Of a stretch of DNA of 46,673 nucleotides, positions 32,717-40,832 are shown piece by piece; within the stretch, counting starts at the first letter, position 1; each line of letters starts with the position of its first letter. The DNA lies in the NCBI RefSeq assembly GCF_031119335.1, contig NZ_JAVHXT010000004.1, forward strand, positions 1 through 46,673, written 5' to 3'. The translations under genes and the position numbers were made by a program. The DNA comes from Pedobacter sp. Lineage in GTDB: Bacteria; Bacteroidota; Bacteroidia; Sphingobacteriales; Sphingobacteriaceae. The notes beneath the pieces are model-generated. The model saw nothing but the letters and a program-made list of their open reading frames with translations. It ran no database searches and had not been told where the DNA came from.

Positions 32717-34117
32717 CTACATCACCTTCAAAACCATACCTTCGGTAATTTTTGCAGATTTCAAGCCATTAGCAGCCTTCAAACTAGCTACGGTAATGCC
32801 ATCAAATTTCTCAGCAATGCTCGACAAAGTATCACCTTGCTTTACCTTATAACTCACAAAACTAGCTTTGGCTTTTGGTATAATCTTAGATGGAATTGTA
32901 TCTCGGTAAATTTTCAACTTTTGTCCTGGAATAATTGTGGTCACATTTAACTTATTCCAAACTTTTAAATCTTGAACTTCTACGCCATACTTGTTAGCAA
33001 TAGCCGTTAAACTCTGACCCGGAAGGACCTTATGCAACAAAACGTTCGAAACTGACGCTTCTTTTTTAGGCAAAGCTTTCTTTCTTAAATCTCTAACATC
33101 ATCTGTTGATGCCAAAATAATTTCTCTGTCTGTTTCTATATCATTATTCAAAACCTCAAAAAGCGGTTCATAATACTGATGATCTGGTCTTGGAATAACA
33201 ATACGCTTTGGCGAAATATCAGTTCCGTTGATGATCTTCTTTTTATAACTCGGATTTAAGGCCACCAATGTTTCCTCTTTATGGTTGATAGCTTGCGCAA
33301 CATCTCCTAACGCTACAAAATTTCGAACCTGTACCGTATCGGTCTTAAAAGCAAAAGCGTTTGGTTTAGCCACAATTTGATGACTTGGTGCATATTTCAT
33401 CACATAAACAGCTGCAATAAAAGCAGGTACATAGTTGCTCGTTTCTTTCGGCAAAAACTTTCTGATATCCCAGAAATTACGTGAGCCTGCTTTGTCAATG
33501 GCTCTATTTACATTCCCTTTACCACAATTATAAGCAGCTATTGCCAGCAACCAATCGCCTAATTCTTCGTAAGCATCTCTGAAATATGCCGCAGCTGCAT
33601 AGCTAGCTTGTATTGGATCTTTGCGCTCATCTACAAAGTTATCCATATTTAAGCCGTAGGCTTTGGCTGTACCGAACATAAACTGCCACAAACCTGTTGC
33701 CCCAACTCTAGAAACCGCATGAGGATTTAAAGAAGATTCTACTATCGATAAGTATTTAATTTCTGTTGGAATGTTATAAGTTTTTAACGCTTTTTCAAAA
33801 ATCGGAAAATAGTAGGTTGAAAGCCCAAGCATATCTCCGTACATCGCTTTTCGTTTGGTATAAATATCGATGTAGCTTTGTACGTATTCGTTATAATCTA
33901 ACGGAACAGTTTGTTGTATAGAATCTAATCGCATTTTATACAATAAACTTTGACCAAAAAGTAGAGGTTGTTCAATTATAGGCATCGCCACCGTGTCTGT
34001 TATAGGCGCAGTAGTTAACCTTTTTAAGATTGTATCACTTTGGATTTTAACTGGAATTTGAGCTTGAGCGCTGAAAGCAATTACAAAACTCAAAATAGTA
34101 AGTATCAATTTCCTCAT
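32717..34117 (-). CDS. MltD-like lytic transglycosylase with two LysM domains
   Basis: This is a peptidoglycan-cleaving enzyme of 466 residues. A signal peptide (about 1-20, ending FSAQAQ) is followed by an SLT transglycosylase domain (about 95-250) and two LysM domains (about 355-400 and 420-465). The catalytic glutamate is E127 in SIVESSLNP, with GATGLWQFMFGTAKAYGL and IAAYNCGKGNVNRAI as further family motifs. The LysM repeats (LPGQSLTAIANKYGVEV and VKQGDTLSSIAEKF) bind glycan. It acts in the periplasm in wall turnover. It follows gatA by 124 nt, which is filled by a repeat element. Confidence 0.93.
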   Translation of the reverse strand: MRKLILTILSFVIAFSAQAQIPVKIQSDTILKRLTTAPITDTVAMPIIEQPLLFGQSLLYKMRLDSIQQTVPLDYNEYVQSYIDIYTKRKAMYGDMLGLSTYYFPIFEKALKTYNIPTEIKYLSIVESSLNPHAVSRVGATGLWQFMFGTAKAYGLNMDNFVDERKDPIQASYAAAAYFRDAYEELGDWLLAIAAYNCGKGNVNRAIDKAGSRNFWDIRKFLPKETSNYVPAFIAAVYVMKYAPSHQIVAKPNAFAFKTDTVQVRNFVALGDVAQAINHKEETLVALNPSYKKKIINGTDISPKRIVIPRPDHQYYEPLFEVLNNDIETDREIILASTDDVRDLRKKALPKKEASVSNVLLHKVLPGQSLTAIANKYGVEVQDLKVWNKLNVTTIIPGQKLKIYRDTIPSKIIPKAKASFVSYKVKQGDTLSSIAEKFDGITVASLKAANGLKSAKITEGMVLKVM

Positions 34118-34131
34118 AAGCTATTTTTTTA

Positions 34132-34235
34132 ACCACATAGAAACATAGGTTAAATTTTCAAAAAACATCGAGCAACTTTTTTATCGAAACAGTTTAAAAC
34201 CTAATATTTCTATGTGTCTATGTGTTTTAATTTTG
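34132..34235. repeat. Imperfect inverted repeat between gatA and mltD-like gene
   Basis: AACCACATAGAAACATAGG on the left is matched by an inverse CTATGTGTCTATGTG block on the right, with TTTTAAA-type tracts inside. It resembles a known type of dispersed Sphingobacteriaceae repeat and could terminate gatA. Confidence 0.45.
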
Positions 34236-34241
34236 CGATGA

Positions 34242-35684
34242 TTATGCCTTTTCTAAAAAACTATGCGACAATGAGAGCAAAGCCTGCTCATTAAAATGCT
34301 TGGTCATTAATTGGATACTTAACGGCAAACCAGCCTTATTATTGCCCAAAGGCAATGCTACTGCCGGAATACCAGCCAAGGAAGCCAATACGGTATAAAT
34401 ATCTGCCATGTACATCACTAATGGATCTTGTACATTTTCGCCAATTTTAAAAGCTGGTGTAGGTGCAACTGGACTTACCAGCACATCGTGATTTTTTAGC
34501 AGCTCTTCTATTCTCTCTCTAATTAGGCGGCGTACCTTTTGCGCTTTTTGGTAGTAAGCATCATAATATCCGGCACTTAAAACAAATGCGCCTAACATGA
34601 TACGACGTTTTACTTCTTCACCAAAACCTTCTGCTCTTGAACTCTTGTACAGCTGGTTTAAGCTTTGTGCTTGGGTGTTACGGTAACCGTAGTGCACACC
34701 ATCATATCTAGATAAATTTGAAGATGCTTCTGCAGTAGTGAGGATATAGTAAGTTGGCACCAAGTACTCCAATAAATCGAAAGATACTTCGGTTACTTCG
34801 TGTCCATCTTGTTTAAACTTTTCGATAGCAACTAGTATCGCCTCCTTAGTTTCTGGATCTAGCGCATCGCTTTCTATCGTTTCTTTTAGTACAGCTATTT
34901 TGCAAGCGTTTGGCGTTTGGCGTTTGGCGTGAGGGGGGAGGTGGGAGCTATAAGACGGCACAGGTAGTTGCGAAACTGTACTATCATTTTCATCGGCTCC
35001 TGCTAAAACTTCTAATAATAAAGCCGCATCAGCAACTGATGAAGTAATTGTACCAACTTGATCAAAAGATGAAGCATAAGCAATTACGCCATAACGAGAA
35101 ATACGCCCGTAAGTTGGTTTAAAGCCTATGTTGCCACAAAACGCCGCTGGTTGACGAACAGAACCACCCGTATCAGTTCCTAGAGCAGCCAAACACATAT
35201 CTGCCTGTACTGCAACTGCCGACCCCCCAGATGAACCGCCTGCAACACGTTCTTCATCTGCGGCATTTTTTACAGGGCCGAAGTAAGAAGTTTCGTTAGA
35301 GCCGCCCATCGCAAATTCATCGCAGTTTAAGCGACCAATAATGATGGCATCTTCGGCGAGTAATCGCTTAACTACTGTTGAAGAATAAGGAGAAACAAAG
35401 TTCTCTAACATTTTAGATGATGCGGTAACCACATGACCTTCGTAGCAGATATTGTCTTTAATGCCGATAACCATGCCCGCCAACTTTCCTGCCGAGCCAT
35501 TTTCTAGCTTAGCTTGAATCTCTTCGGCTTGCTTTGTTGCAGAATCAAAAAACACCTCATTGAACGCATTGAGGTGTTGATGCTGCTCTATTTGCTTAAA
35601 ATAGTAGGCAATTAGTTCTTTTAAAGTTAGTTGCTTTTGCGCAAGTTCTCCCTGTATCTCCGTTAACGAGGTGTATTTCTTCAA
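34242..35684 (-). CDS. gatA: Aspartyl/glutamyl-tRNA amidotransferase subunit A
   Basis: GatA is the amidase of the GatCAB complex, which turns Glu-tRNA(Gln) into Gln-tRNA(Gln). The 480-residue chain has the amidase triad K76 (GIKDN), S151 (VAGGSSGGSA) and S175 (DTGGSVRQPA), matching the spacing of Staphylococcus GatA (79/154/178). Near residue 250 the linker before KIAVLKE holds about 15 additional residues (SHLPPHAKRQTPNAC) encoded by a 7-bp tandem repeat; the region is normally short. The frame is kept. gatB and gatC are not adjacent. It lies 29 nt after the 66-residue tatA and probably belongs to the same transcript. Confidence 0.94.
   Translation of the reverse strand: MKKYTSLTEIQGELAQKQLTLKELIAYYFKQIEQHQHLNAFNEVFFDSATKQAEEIQAKLENGSAGKLAGMVIGIKDNICYEGHVVTASSKMLENFVSPYSSTVVKRLLAEDAIIIGRLNCDEFAMGGSNETSYFGPVKNAADEERVAGGSSGGSAVAVQADMCLAALGTDTGGSVRQPAAFCGNIGFKPTYGRISRYGVIAYASSFDQVGTITSSVADAALLLEVLAGADENDSTVSQLPVPSYSSHLPPHAKRQTPNACKIAVLKETIESDALDPETKEAILVAIEKFKQDGHEVTEVSFDLLEYLVPTYYILTTAEASSNLSRYDGVHYGYRNTQAQSLNQLYKSSRAEGFGEEVKRRIMLGAFVLSAGYYDAYYQKAQKVRRLIRERIEELLKNHDVLVSPVAPTPAFKIGENVQDPLVMYMADIYTVLASLAGIPAVALPLGNNKAGLPLSIQLMTKHFNEQALLSLSHSFLEKA
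34906..34930. repeat. 7-bp tandem repeat inside gatA
   Basis: GCGTTTG is repeated 3.6 times on the plus strand (34906-34930). The unit is not a multiple of three, but three units keep the frame. A loss or gain of one unit would shift the reading frame of gatA. Confidence 0.85.
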
Positions 35685-35713
35685 AATCTAAAATAAAGCG
35701 TTTAAAAAGCTAC

Positions 35714-35914
35714 TTATTGAGGCTTGTTAGTGTTATCAGTAGTGGTTGTAGAAGAATCAACTCCGTCTTTACCATCTTTAAACTCCTTCATACCCTTACC
35801 TAAACCACGCATTAATTCAGGAATTTTTTTACCTCCGAAAAGCAATAAAATTGCCACAATAATTAAGATGATTTCGGTTGTTCCTAGCGCTGCTAGCATT
35901 GTTGATTGTAACAT
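35714..35914 (-). CDS. tatA: Twin-arginine translocase subunit TatA/TatE
   Basis: The 66-residue protein has the TatA layout: a single N-terminal membrane helix (about 10-28, [19 protein letters not shown]) followed by an amphipathic helix ([17 protein letters not shown]) and a short charged tail rich in Asp and Thr. TatA oligomers form the export pore with TatC. It is preceded by the larger TatA/B paralogue (54 nt away) and followed by gatA. The cognate tatC is at 4540, far away. Confidence 0.92.
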   Translation of the reverse strand: MLQSTMLAALGTTEIILIIVAILLLFGGKKIPELMRGLGKGMKEFKDGKDGVDSSTTTTDNTNKPQ

Positions 35915-35968
35915 GACTGTTTTTTTATTTATTCAATTTCTTTTAAAACGCTCCTCTTAAAAACGTTC

Positions 35969-36337
35969 TCAAACCGAGCTTTTCGATTCTTTATCTTCTT
36001 TTGTATCTACGGTAGATGTTTCGTTTTGGTTTTCTGAGGCTGCTTGTTCGGGAGCATCATCATGAATAGAATGCGAGTGATCCTCTTCTGGTTCTCGGTA
36101 TCTTCTGTTTTCGTCAGCTTTTCGGTCCTCTTCATCTACATCGAACGAGTTGATGTTACGATGAATTTCTCTCTTTACACCTTCTGAAGCATCTTTAAAC
36201 TCACGTATGCCCTTACCTAAGCCCCTTGCTAATTCAGGTAATTTTTTACCTCCAAATAACAAAAGTACGGCAATCATGATGATAATCATCTCGCCTCCCC
36301 CCATATTCAAAAACTCTAATAACGGCGTGTTGTACAT
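35969..36337 (-). CDS. TatA/TatB-type twin-arginine translocase subunit
   Basis: The 122-residue protein shares the TatA helix and amphipathic helix ([17 protein letters not shown] and PELARGLGKGIREFKDASEG), but has a long acidic, Ser/Glu/Asp-rich tail (about 55-122) typical of TatB-like or Bacteroidota TatA2 forms. It probably works with TatC in RR-signal recognition. The tail is highly charged and disordered. It is the first Tat gene of the group and has a -7 box 18 nt upstream, separating it from the EnvC-like gene. I cannot decide between TatA and TatB from sequence. Confidence 0.85.
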   Translation of the reverse strand: MYNTPLLEFLNMGGGEMIIIMIAVLLLFGGKKLPELARGLGKGIREFKDASEGVKREIHRNINSFDVDEEDRKADENRRYREPEEDHSHSIHDDAPEQAASENQNETSTVDTKEDKESKSSV

Positions 36338-36354
36338 TTTAAGCTAATTTTATA

Positions 36355-36362
36355 CAAATATA
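36355..36362 (-). promoter_or_regulatory. -7 box before the TatA/B gene
   Basis: The minus strand reads TATATTTG, a perfect TAnnTTTG, 17 nt before the ATG at 36337. The nearest TTTG upstream is only 13 nt away, so the -33 box is not ideal. Confidence 0.5.
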
Positions 36363-36388
36363 GGGTTTATTTAGCCAAATATCCACTT

Positions 36389-37666
36389 TTAACGAGCTAA
36401 CCAGCTTTCTGGGTTTTGAGGAACACGACCTCTATGGATCTGGAAGCCGACTTCTGGAACACCGCCTTCTATTCCTGCTACCCCAATTGACTGCTTTGTA
36501 GAAACTTTATCGCCTTTACTTACGCTCACATCCTTCAATCCTTCATAAACGGTAAAGTATTCTCCATGATTAATAATCACATAATACTTTCCAAAATTTG
36601 GAAATACATTTGAAACCGTGCCGTTGAATACTGCTCTAACAGCAGCACCTTCACTAGTTTGAAAAACAACGCCATTACGCATTGCGGTTGCTTGGTCTAC
36701 TTTATAAGCTCCAAAACGACCTGTTATGTAGCCCGAAGCTACTGGCGAAGGTAAACTACCTCTATTTGCTTCAAAAGCATCAGACAGCTTTGCGGCTTCT
36801 GGTGTAGACCTCAACGCCTCATTTGCAGACTTAGGCTTTGATGGTGCTGTAGCTGCAGGTGCCGGCTTATTTTCTGCTTTCGCTTTTGCTGCTGCAATTC
36901 TCTCACGCTCCCTTGCTTCTTCCTCGGCTTTCCTTCTTGCAGCTTCGATCTCTCTAGCAATAGCGGCTTGAATTTGTCTATCAATGGTAGCTTGTTGCTG
37001 TCTTTTCTTTCTGATATCTTGTTGGTAAGTTTTCTCCTGCTTGCTTAACTTATTGAGCACTACCGTCTGCTCGCTTCTATTTTTATCTAGCTTGCTCTTC
37101 TCGGTTTCTTCTTCCTTTAACAAACTACTCTTGTTTTTCAAGGTTTTATCTAGCACAACAATTTGATTGCTCAACTGCTTCTCTGTACCCTGAATATAAG
37201 CTGCCTGCTTTTTACGATATTGACCAAATTGCTGCAGATATTTGATGCGCTTGTAGGCTTGGTTAAAGTCGTTTGCTGCAAAAATAAACATCATCTTATC
37301 GTATGAGTTTTTATTGCGTTGCGCAAAGCGGATCATACCTGCATATTCCTTTTTCAGATCGGCCAATCGTCCTTTTAGGTTTTGAACCTTATTGGCGTTC
37401 TCGTGAATTTGATGATCGAGGTTTTTAATCTCAGAATTGATGGTAGAAATTTTCTCTTGTCGTAACCTGATCTGCGCTTTAATGGTGTTGATTTGCCCTA
37501 AGGTTAGTTTTTTACCACTTGCCGCTTTTTTCAAATTACGTTCGGCTAGTTCAATTTCTCTTTGTAAAGCTTCTTTTTTACGCTTTAATTCTTTACTAGA
37601 TTGCGCAAAAGCATTAGCGCAAAGACATATAGCAACAATTACAAGGAGGACTTTGTTTAACTTCAT
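36389..37666 (-). CDS. EnvC-like murein hydrolase activator with degenerate LytM domain
   Basis: This 425-residue periplasmic protein has a signal peptide (about 1-21, ending NAFAQ), two long coiled-coil stretches (about 22-110 and 150-260, with many Lys, Glu and Gln) and a C-terminal M23/LytM domain (about 305-425). The zinc ligands of active M23 peptidases are missing: the HxxxD position reads RNGVVF and the final HxH position reads FQIHRG. It therefore probably activates an amidase, as EnvC does, rather than cutting peptidoglycan itself. Its promoter lies in the end of the upstream DUF4292 gene. The genes around it (TPR, DUF4292, tatA) are a conserved Bacteroidota neighbourhood. Confidence 0.88.
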   Translation of the reverse strand: MKLNKVLLVIVAICLCANAFAQSSKELKRKKEALQREIELAERNLKKAASGKKLTLGQINTIKAQIRLRQEKISTINSEIKNLDHQIHENANKVQNLKGRLADLKKEYAGMIRFAQRNKNSYDKMMFIFAANDFNQAYKRIKYLQQFGQYRKKQAAYIQGTEKQLSNQIVVLDKTLKNKSSLLKEEETEKSKLDKNRSEQTVVLNKLSKQEKTYQQDIRKKRQQQATIDRQIQAAIAREIEAARRKAEEEARERERIAAAKAKAENKPAPAATAPSKPKSANEALRSTPEAAKLSDAFEANRGSLPSPVASGYITGRFGAYKVDQATAMRNGVVFQTSEGAAVRAVFNGTVSNVFPNFGKYYVIINHGEYFTVYEGLKDVSVSKGDKVSTKQSIGVAGIEGGVPEVGFQIHRGRVPQNPESWLAR

Positions 37667-37670
37667 TAAC

Positions 37671-37704
37671 CAAAAGTATAAAAAAATTAATTGATTAGCT
37701 CAAA
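37671..37704 (-). promoter_or_regulatory. Promoter of the EnvC-like gene
   Basis: TTTG (37701-37704) and TACTTTTG (37671-37678) on the minus strand are 22 nt apart. The -7 box ends 4 nt before the ATG, so the mRNA would be leaderless or nearly so. The -33 box lies inside the 3' end of the DUF4292 gene. Confidence 0.55.
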
Positions 37705-38640
37705 ACTCTTTGGAACCGTAAAAGGGAATTCTACAGCAACATTAGCATCGATTTTTACAAACTCAACGGCTACACTTATTTTTTTATTGCCTACTGCAGA
37801 GTTAATTTTCATTACAGATGGAAAAAGTCCGTTGTTTACTGGCGTGTGCTTATCGTAGGTTACTTTAAGTCCTTGGGCAGCTTTAGCATCGTTTAAGGTT
37901 AACTCTACCGATTTCAACAAGGTATTAAAAAGTGTTCTATACGCTAAATTCTGCTCAGTTCCATTTACCACCCAAACGCCATTCTCCTGCTTCAAATCAG
38001 ATTTTTCTGCCATAAAATCTTTAATCGTATTACCAGTTAAAATTGACTGTAACCAACCGAAATTTACTTGCTTATTGGTATAAGCATGAACGTAAGAGAA
38101 AGGCTTTCGCAAAACAGTTTTCTGTAGTCGGTTCATAAGTAAAATACTGTCTGGCGTAATTACACCACGGGCGGCTTCTAAAGCTCCGCCTAAAGCAGTA
38201 ACACTGAACCATATTTTTTCATCTTTTTTGATACGTAGGTTTAGCGTCACGTTATTCGTGTTTCCATCAATATCTAAATCAGCTTTTCCTCTTAACGATA
38301 GGGTATTATATTGTAAATCTTTGCCAAGTAAAATAGCTAAGTTTTCAGATTTATTATCTTTAACTGGAGCAGTTTCTGCCACTGGTGGAGCTTTTACAAT
38401 TTCCTTTTTTGGTCTACAGCTTACCATAAACAAGGCAATAAACAACGTTGCAAAATACGGGGATTGCCTTCCCGAAAAATGGAGGTAAAAGATACCTCGA
38501 AATGGCGATAATACGGGCGTCATTGCGAGCTTACGAAGCAATCTTAAAGCGATAGTTCCACTATTAATTAGCCATCGTTGTAAGATTGATTCGTTCCTCG
38601 CAATGACGGCATAAGTTCTATTTAATATATTTCTTTTCAT
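37687..38640 (-). CDS. DUF4292-type lipoprotein with a repeat-derived N-terminus
   Basis: The C-terminal 240 residues look like the DUF4292 family, outer-membrane-associated lipoproteins related in fold to LolA/LolB-type carriers. The core includes LRGKADLDIDGNTNNVTLNL, KIWFSVTALGGALEAARG and VELTLNDAKAAQ. The lipobox is VSC at C75. Residues 8-60 are read through a 34-bp-type inverted-repeat element and give the phrase AVIARNES. The first residues (MKRNILN) and the hydrophobic YFATLFIALFMVSC look like the two halves of an ordinary signal peptide split by the insert. Alternatively translation starts at M40 (38523), an ATG supplied by the repeat, which gives a 35-residue signal peptide. The ATG at 38640 overlaps the TPR gene's end by 23 nt. 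Confidence 0.8.
   Translation of the reverse strand: MKRNILNRTYAVIARNESILQRWLINSGTIALRLLRKLAMTPVLSPFRGIFYLHFSGRQSPYFATLFIALFMVSCRPKKEIVKAPPVAETAPVKDNKSENLAILLGKDLQYNTLSLRGKADLDIDGNTNNVTLNLRIKKDEKIWFSVTALGGALEAARGVITPDSILLMNRLQKTVLRKPFSYVHAYTNKQVNFGWLQSILTGNTIKDFMAEKSDLKQENGVWVVNGTEQNLAYRTLFNTLLKSVELTLNDAKAAQGLKVTYDKHTPVNNGLFPSVMKINSAVGNKKISVAVEFVKIDANVAVEFPFTVPKSFELIN
38458..38609. repeat. Inverted-repeat element inside the DUF4292 gene
   Basis: The arms starting CGTCATTGCGAG at 38518 and ending CTCGCAATGACG at about 38608 are reverse complements over most of 34 nt. A further repeat-like block (CGGGAAGGCAATCCCCG inverted, with TTTCGAGG) continues to about 38458. Confidence 0.7.
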
Positions 38641-40309
38641 TTATCTTTCTATTTAACTTCTCCGATTGATTTCCTGCAGCTTTTGCCCTTTGCCACTGCA
38701 TTACAGCATTTTCTTTATCACCTTTTAAAAACAAAATATCACCGTAATGTTCCAAATAAACAGGATTATTGGCTTCGTTGTTTTGTAAAGCCTTTTGGAT
38801 GTAAACTAATGCGTCATCAACCTTGTTTAATTTTAAAAGTACGATAGCATAGGTATCTAAAATTGAAGAATTTTGTGGCATAGCCGATGCTGCCTTAGAT
38901 GCCAATTTCTCAGCCTTTGGCAAATCGTGATTACGCAAAGCGAGGTAATATGCATAATTGCTCAAAGTGAGATAATTATTTGGCGCTAATGATACTGCTT
39001 TGTCGAAAGCTAAATCAGCCTCTTTTAACTTCCCTTGGTCTATCAGCACTTCTGCCTGCAAAGCCAAGATCATAGCCTTTAAATTAGCATCTTCCGGCTC
39101 CAATTGCAGAGCGTTTTTTAGTTCAAAGCCTGCCTCAGCGTTTTGTCCGTTACGATGCAGCGCAAATGCTCGGTAATAATATAAAATGGCTTGGTTGGGA
39201 TAAATCTGCAAGGCTTCTTCTCCAGATTTAATTGCCTCTGCATAACTCCCCATCAACGTTTGTACGCCAAGCAGTTTTTCCCATGCAATATAAAGTTGTT
39301 CAGACTGCTTAATTGCAGCTAAGTACTGCTCCTTAGCGCCACTTAAATTTCCTTGCTGGTATAAAATATCGCCATAAAGCAGCACTATTTTAGCATCGTT
39401 TTTATGTTCGTTTAGCGTGATTAAACCTAGTTCTGTCGCATTTTTTACTACTTCCGGCTTGTTGAAACGCAATAACATTTGGCTCAAAATCTTCACTTTA
39501 TTTGGTAACGGCATTTCGGCATTTGTGAATGCAGCTTTAAGCGAACTAAAAGCTTCTTCCGGCTTTTTAAGTGCATAATATACATCAGCCAATGCTAAGT
39601 TCAATTCATAGTTATCGGCATCTAGCTGTTTAGCTTTTAATAGCGTTGCCAAAGCTTCATCATTTTGGTTTTTCTCTAACAACGTACCACTTAGGTCTAG
39701 GTAGTTTTTAAGGTCACTAGGATTATCGTTAATCTGTTTTTGCAGGTCGTTGCTTTTTGTAGGATCATTTACACTTTTGAAACGCTGCTTGGCTGTGGTC
39801 GATGCTTTTGATACACCGAATTTATCTTCGAGTAAATCATAAGCTTTTTTTGATTCATCTACCTTACCCGCAATGTACAATGCGTTTGCTCTATCAAAAT
39901 AGAAGCTTTCTGTTTCTGGCTCTAGCTTAATGAGTTGATCGAAAATTTGAACTAAGGCATCCATGTTACCGCTACGCTTGTAGATTTCGCTTTGTAGCTT
40001 CAAATACCAAACATTGTTGGGTTGTCCCGCTAACGCCTTTTTGATAGAAACTTCTGCATCGAGCAGTTTATTTTGGCGTAGTTGGATATTAGCAATCTCG
40101 AAATGGGCGGCGCTGTTATCTGGGTCTATGATTAAAATCTTCGAAAAGCTGTTGCTGGCATTTACATAATTTTCGCTCAGCTTTTCCTTTAAACCTGCGA
40201 AGTAAAATTCTTTTATAGCATTGCTATCTTTTACGGCAAGAGGCTTCTGTTGCGCTTTTAATGAAAAGCACGAACTTATAAATACTGCTGCAAAAAATAG
40301 TTTATTCAT
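38618..40309 (-). CDS. Secreted tetratricopeptide-repeat protein
   Basis: The 563-residue protein has a signal peptide (MNKLFFAAVFISSCFSLKAQ) and a series of about twelve TPR units covering residues 35-555, for example NSAAHFEIANIQLRQNKLL, LNLALADVYYALKKPEEAF, AILYYYRAFALHRNGQNAEA and LTLSNYAYYLALRNHDLPKA. TPR arrays mediate protein contacts, so this may be a periplasmic or outer-membrane scaffold. It is placed directly before the DUF4292 lipoprotein (23-nt overlap), an order conserved in Bacteroidota. A joint envelope function is plausible. No enzyme domain is seen. Confidence 0.92.
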   Translation of the reverse strand: MNKLFFAAVFISSCFSLKAQQKPLAVKDSNAIKEFYFAGLKEKLSENYVNASNSFSKILIIDPDNSAAHFEIANIQLRQNKLLDAEVSIKKALAGQPNNVWYLKLQSEIYKRSGNMDALVQIFDQLIKLEPETESFYFDRANALYIAGKVDESKKAYDLLEDKFGVSKASTTAKQRFKSVNDPTKSNDLQKQINDNPSDLKNYLDLSGTLLEKNQNDEALATLLKAKQLDADNYELNLALADVYYALKKPEEAFSSLKAAFTNAEMPLPNKVKILSQMLLRFNKPEVVKNATELGLITLNEHKNDAKIVLLYGDILYQQGNLSGAKEQYLAAIKQSEQLYIAWEKLLGVQTLMGSYAEAIKSGEEALQIYPNQAILYYYRAFALHRNGQNAEAGFELKNALQLEPEDANLKAMILALQAEVLIDQGKLKEADLAFDKAVSLAPNNYLTLSNYAYYLALRNHDLPKAEKLASKAASAMPQNSSILDTYAIVLLKLNKVDDALVYIQKALQNNEANNPVYLEHYGDILFLKGDKENAVMQWQRAKAAGNQSEKLNRKINEKKYIK

Positions 40310-40370
40310 TGATTTTACCTCAAATTAGTCTTCGACAAGCTCAGACTGACAACATTTGTAACGCCGTATA

Positions 40371-40805
40371 TTAACCCTTGCCTGTATGTCCGTAGCCACC
40401 GGCGCCTCTATCAGTGTTACTTAACTCTTCTGTAGTTTCCCAAACCACAGTTTCGTGTTTAGCTATTACCATTTGAGCAATACGCTCGCCATTGTTCACT
40501 ACAAAATCGGTATCCGACAAATTTACCAAAAGCACTTTTAACTCTCCACGGTAATCTGCATCAATGGTACCAGGCGAATTTAATACGGTAACACCATGTT
40601 TATAAGCCAAACCACTACGTGGTCTAATTTGCGCTTCGTAGCCTATAGGCAATTCTATAAACAAACCCGTTGGAATTAAAGAACGCTGTAAAGGTTTAAT
40701 TATGATTTGCTCTTCTATATTGGCTCTTAAATCCATACCTGCAGCGTGCGCAGTTTCATAAGCTGGTAATTGATGGGCAGATTTATTGATGATTTTGATT
40801 TGCAT
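40371..40805 (-). CDS. dut: dUTP diphosphatase
   Basis: Dut splits dUTP to dUMP and pyrophosphate, keeping uracil out of DNA and supplying thymidylate synthesis. The 144-residue trimeric-type protein has the five motifs: AAGMDLRA (1), RSGLAYKHG (3 and nearby), [15 protein letters not shown] (3), GERIAQMVI (4) and [10 protein letters not shown] (5; the usual phenylalanine is tyrosine). Length is normal. It lies 27 nt after the flippase gene and is probably cotranscribed. Confidence 0.95.
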   Translation of the reverse strand: MQIKIINKSAHQLPAYETAHAAGMDLRANIEEQIIIKPLQRSLIPTGLFIELPIGYEAQIRPRSGLAYKHGVTVLNSPGTIDADYRGELKVLLVNLSDTDFVVNNGERIAQMVIAKHETVVWETTEELSNTDRGAGGYGHTGKG

Positions 40806-40832
40806 ATTAGATTTGAGTATTGAGATTTGAAA
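40806..40832. repeat. GAGTATTGAGATTTGA-type repeat between dut and flippase
   Basis: The 27-nt gap holds TTTGAGTATTGAGATTTGA. Related sequence appears in the next two gaps upstream (42320-42355 and 42674-42705). Confidence 0.5.
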
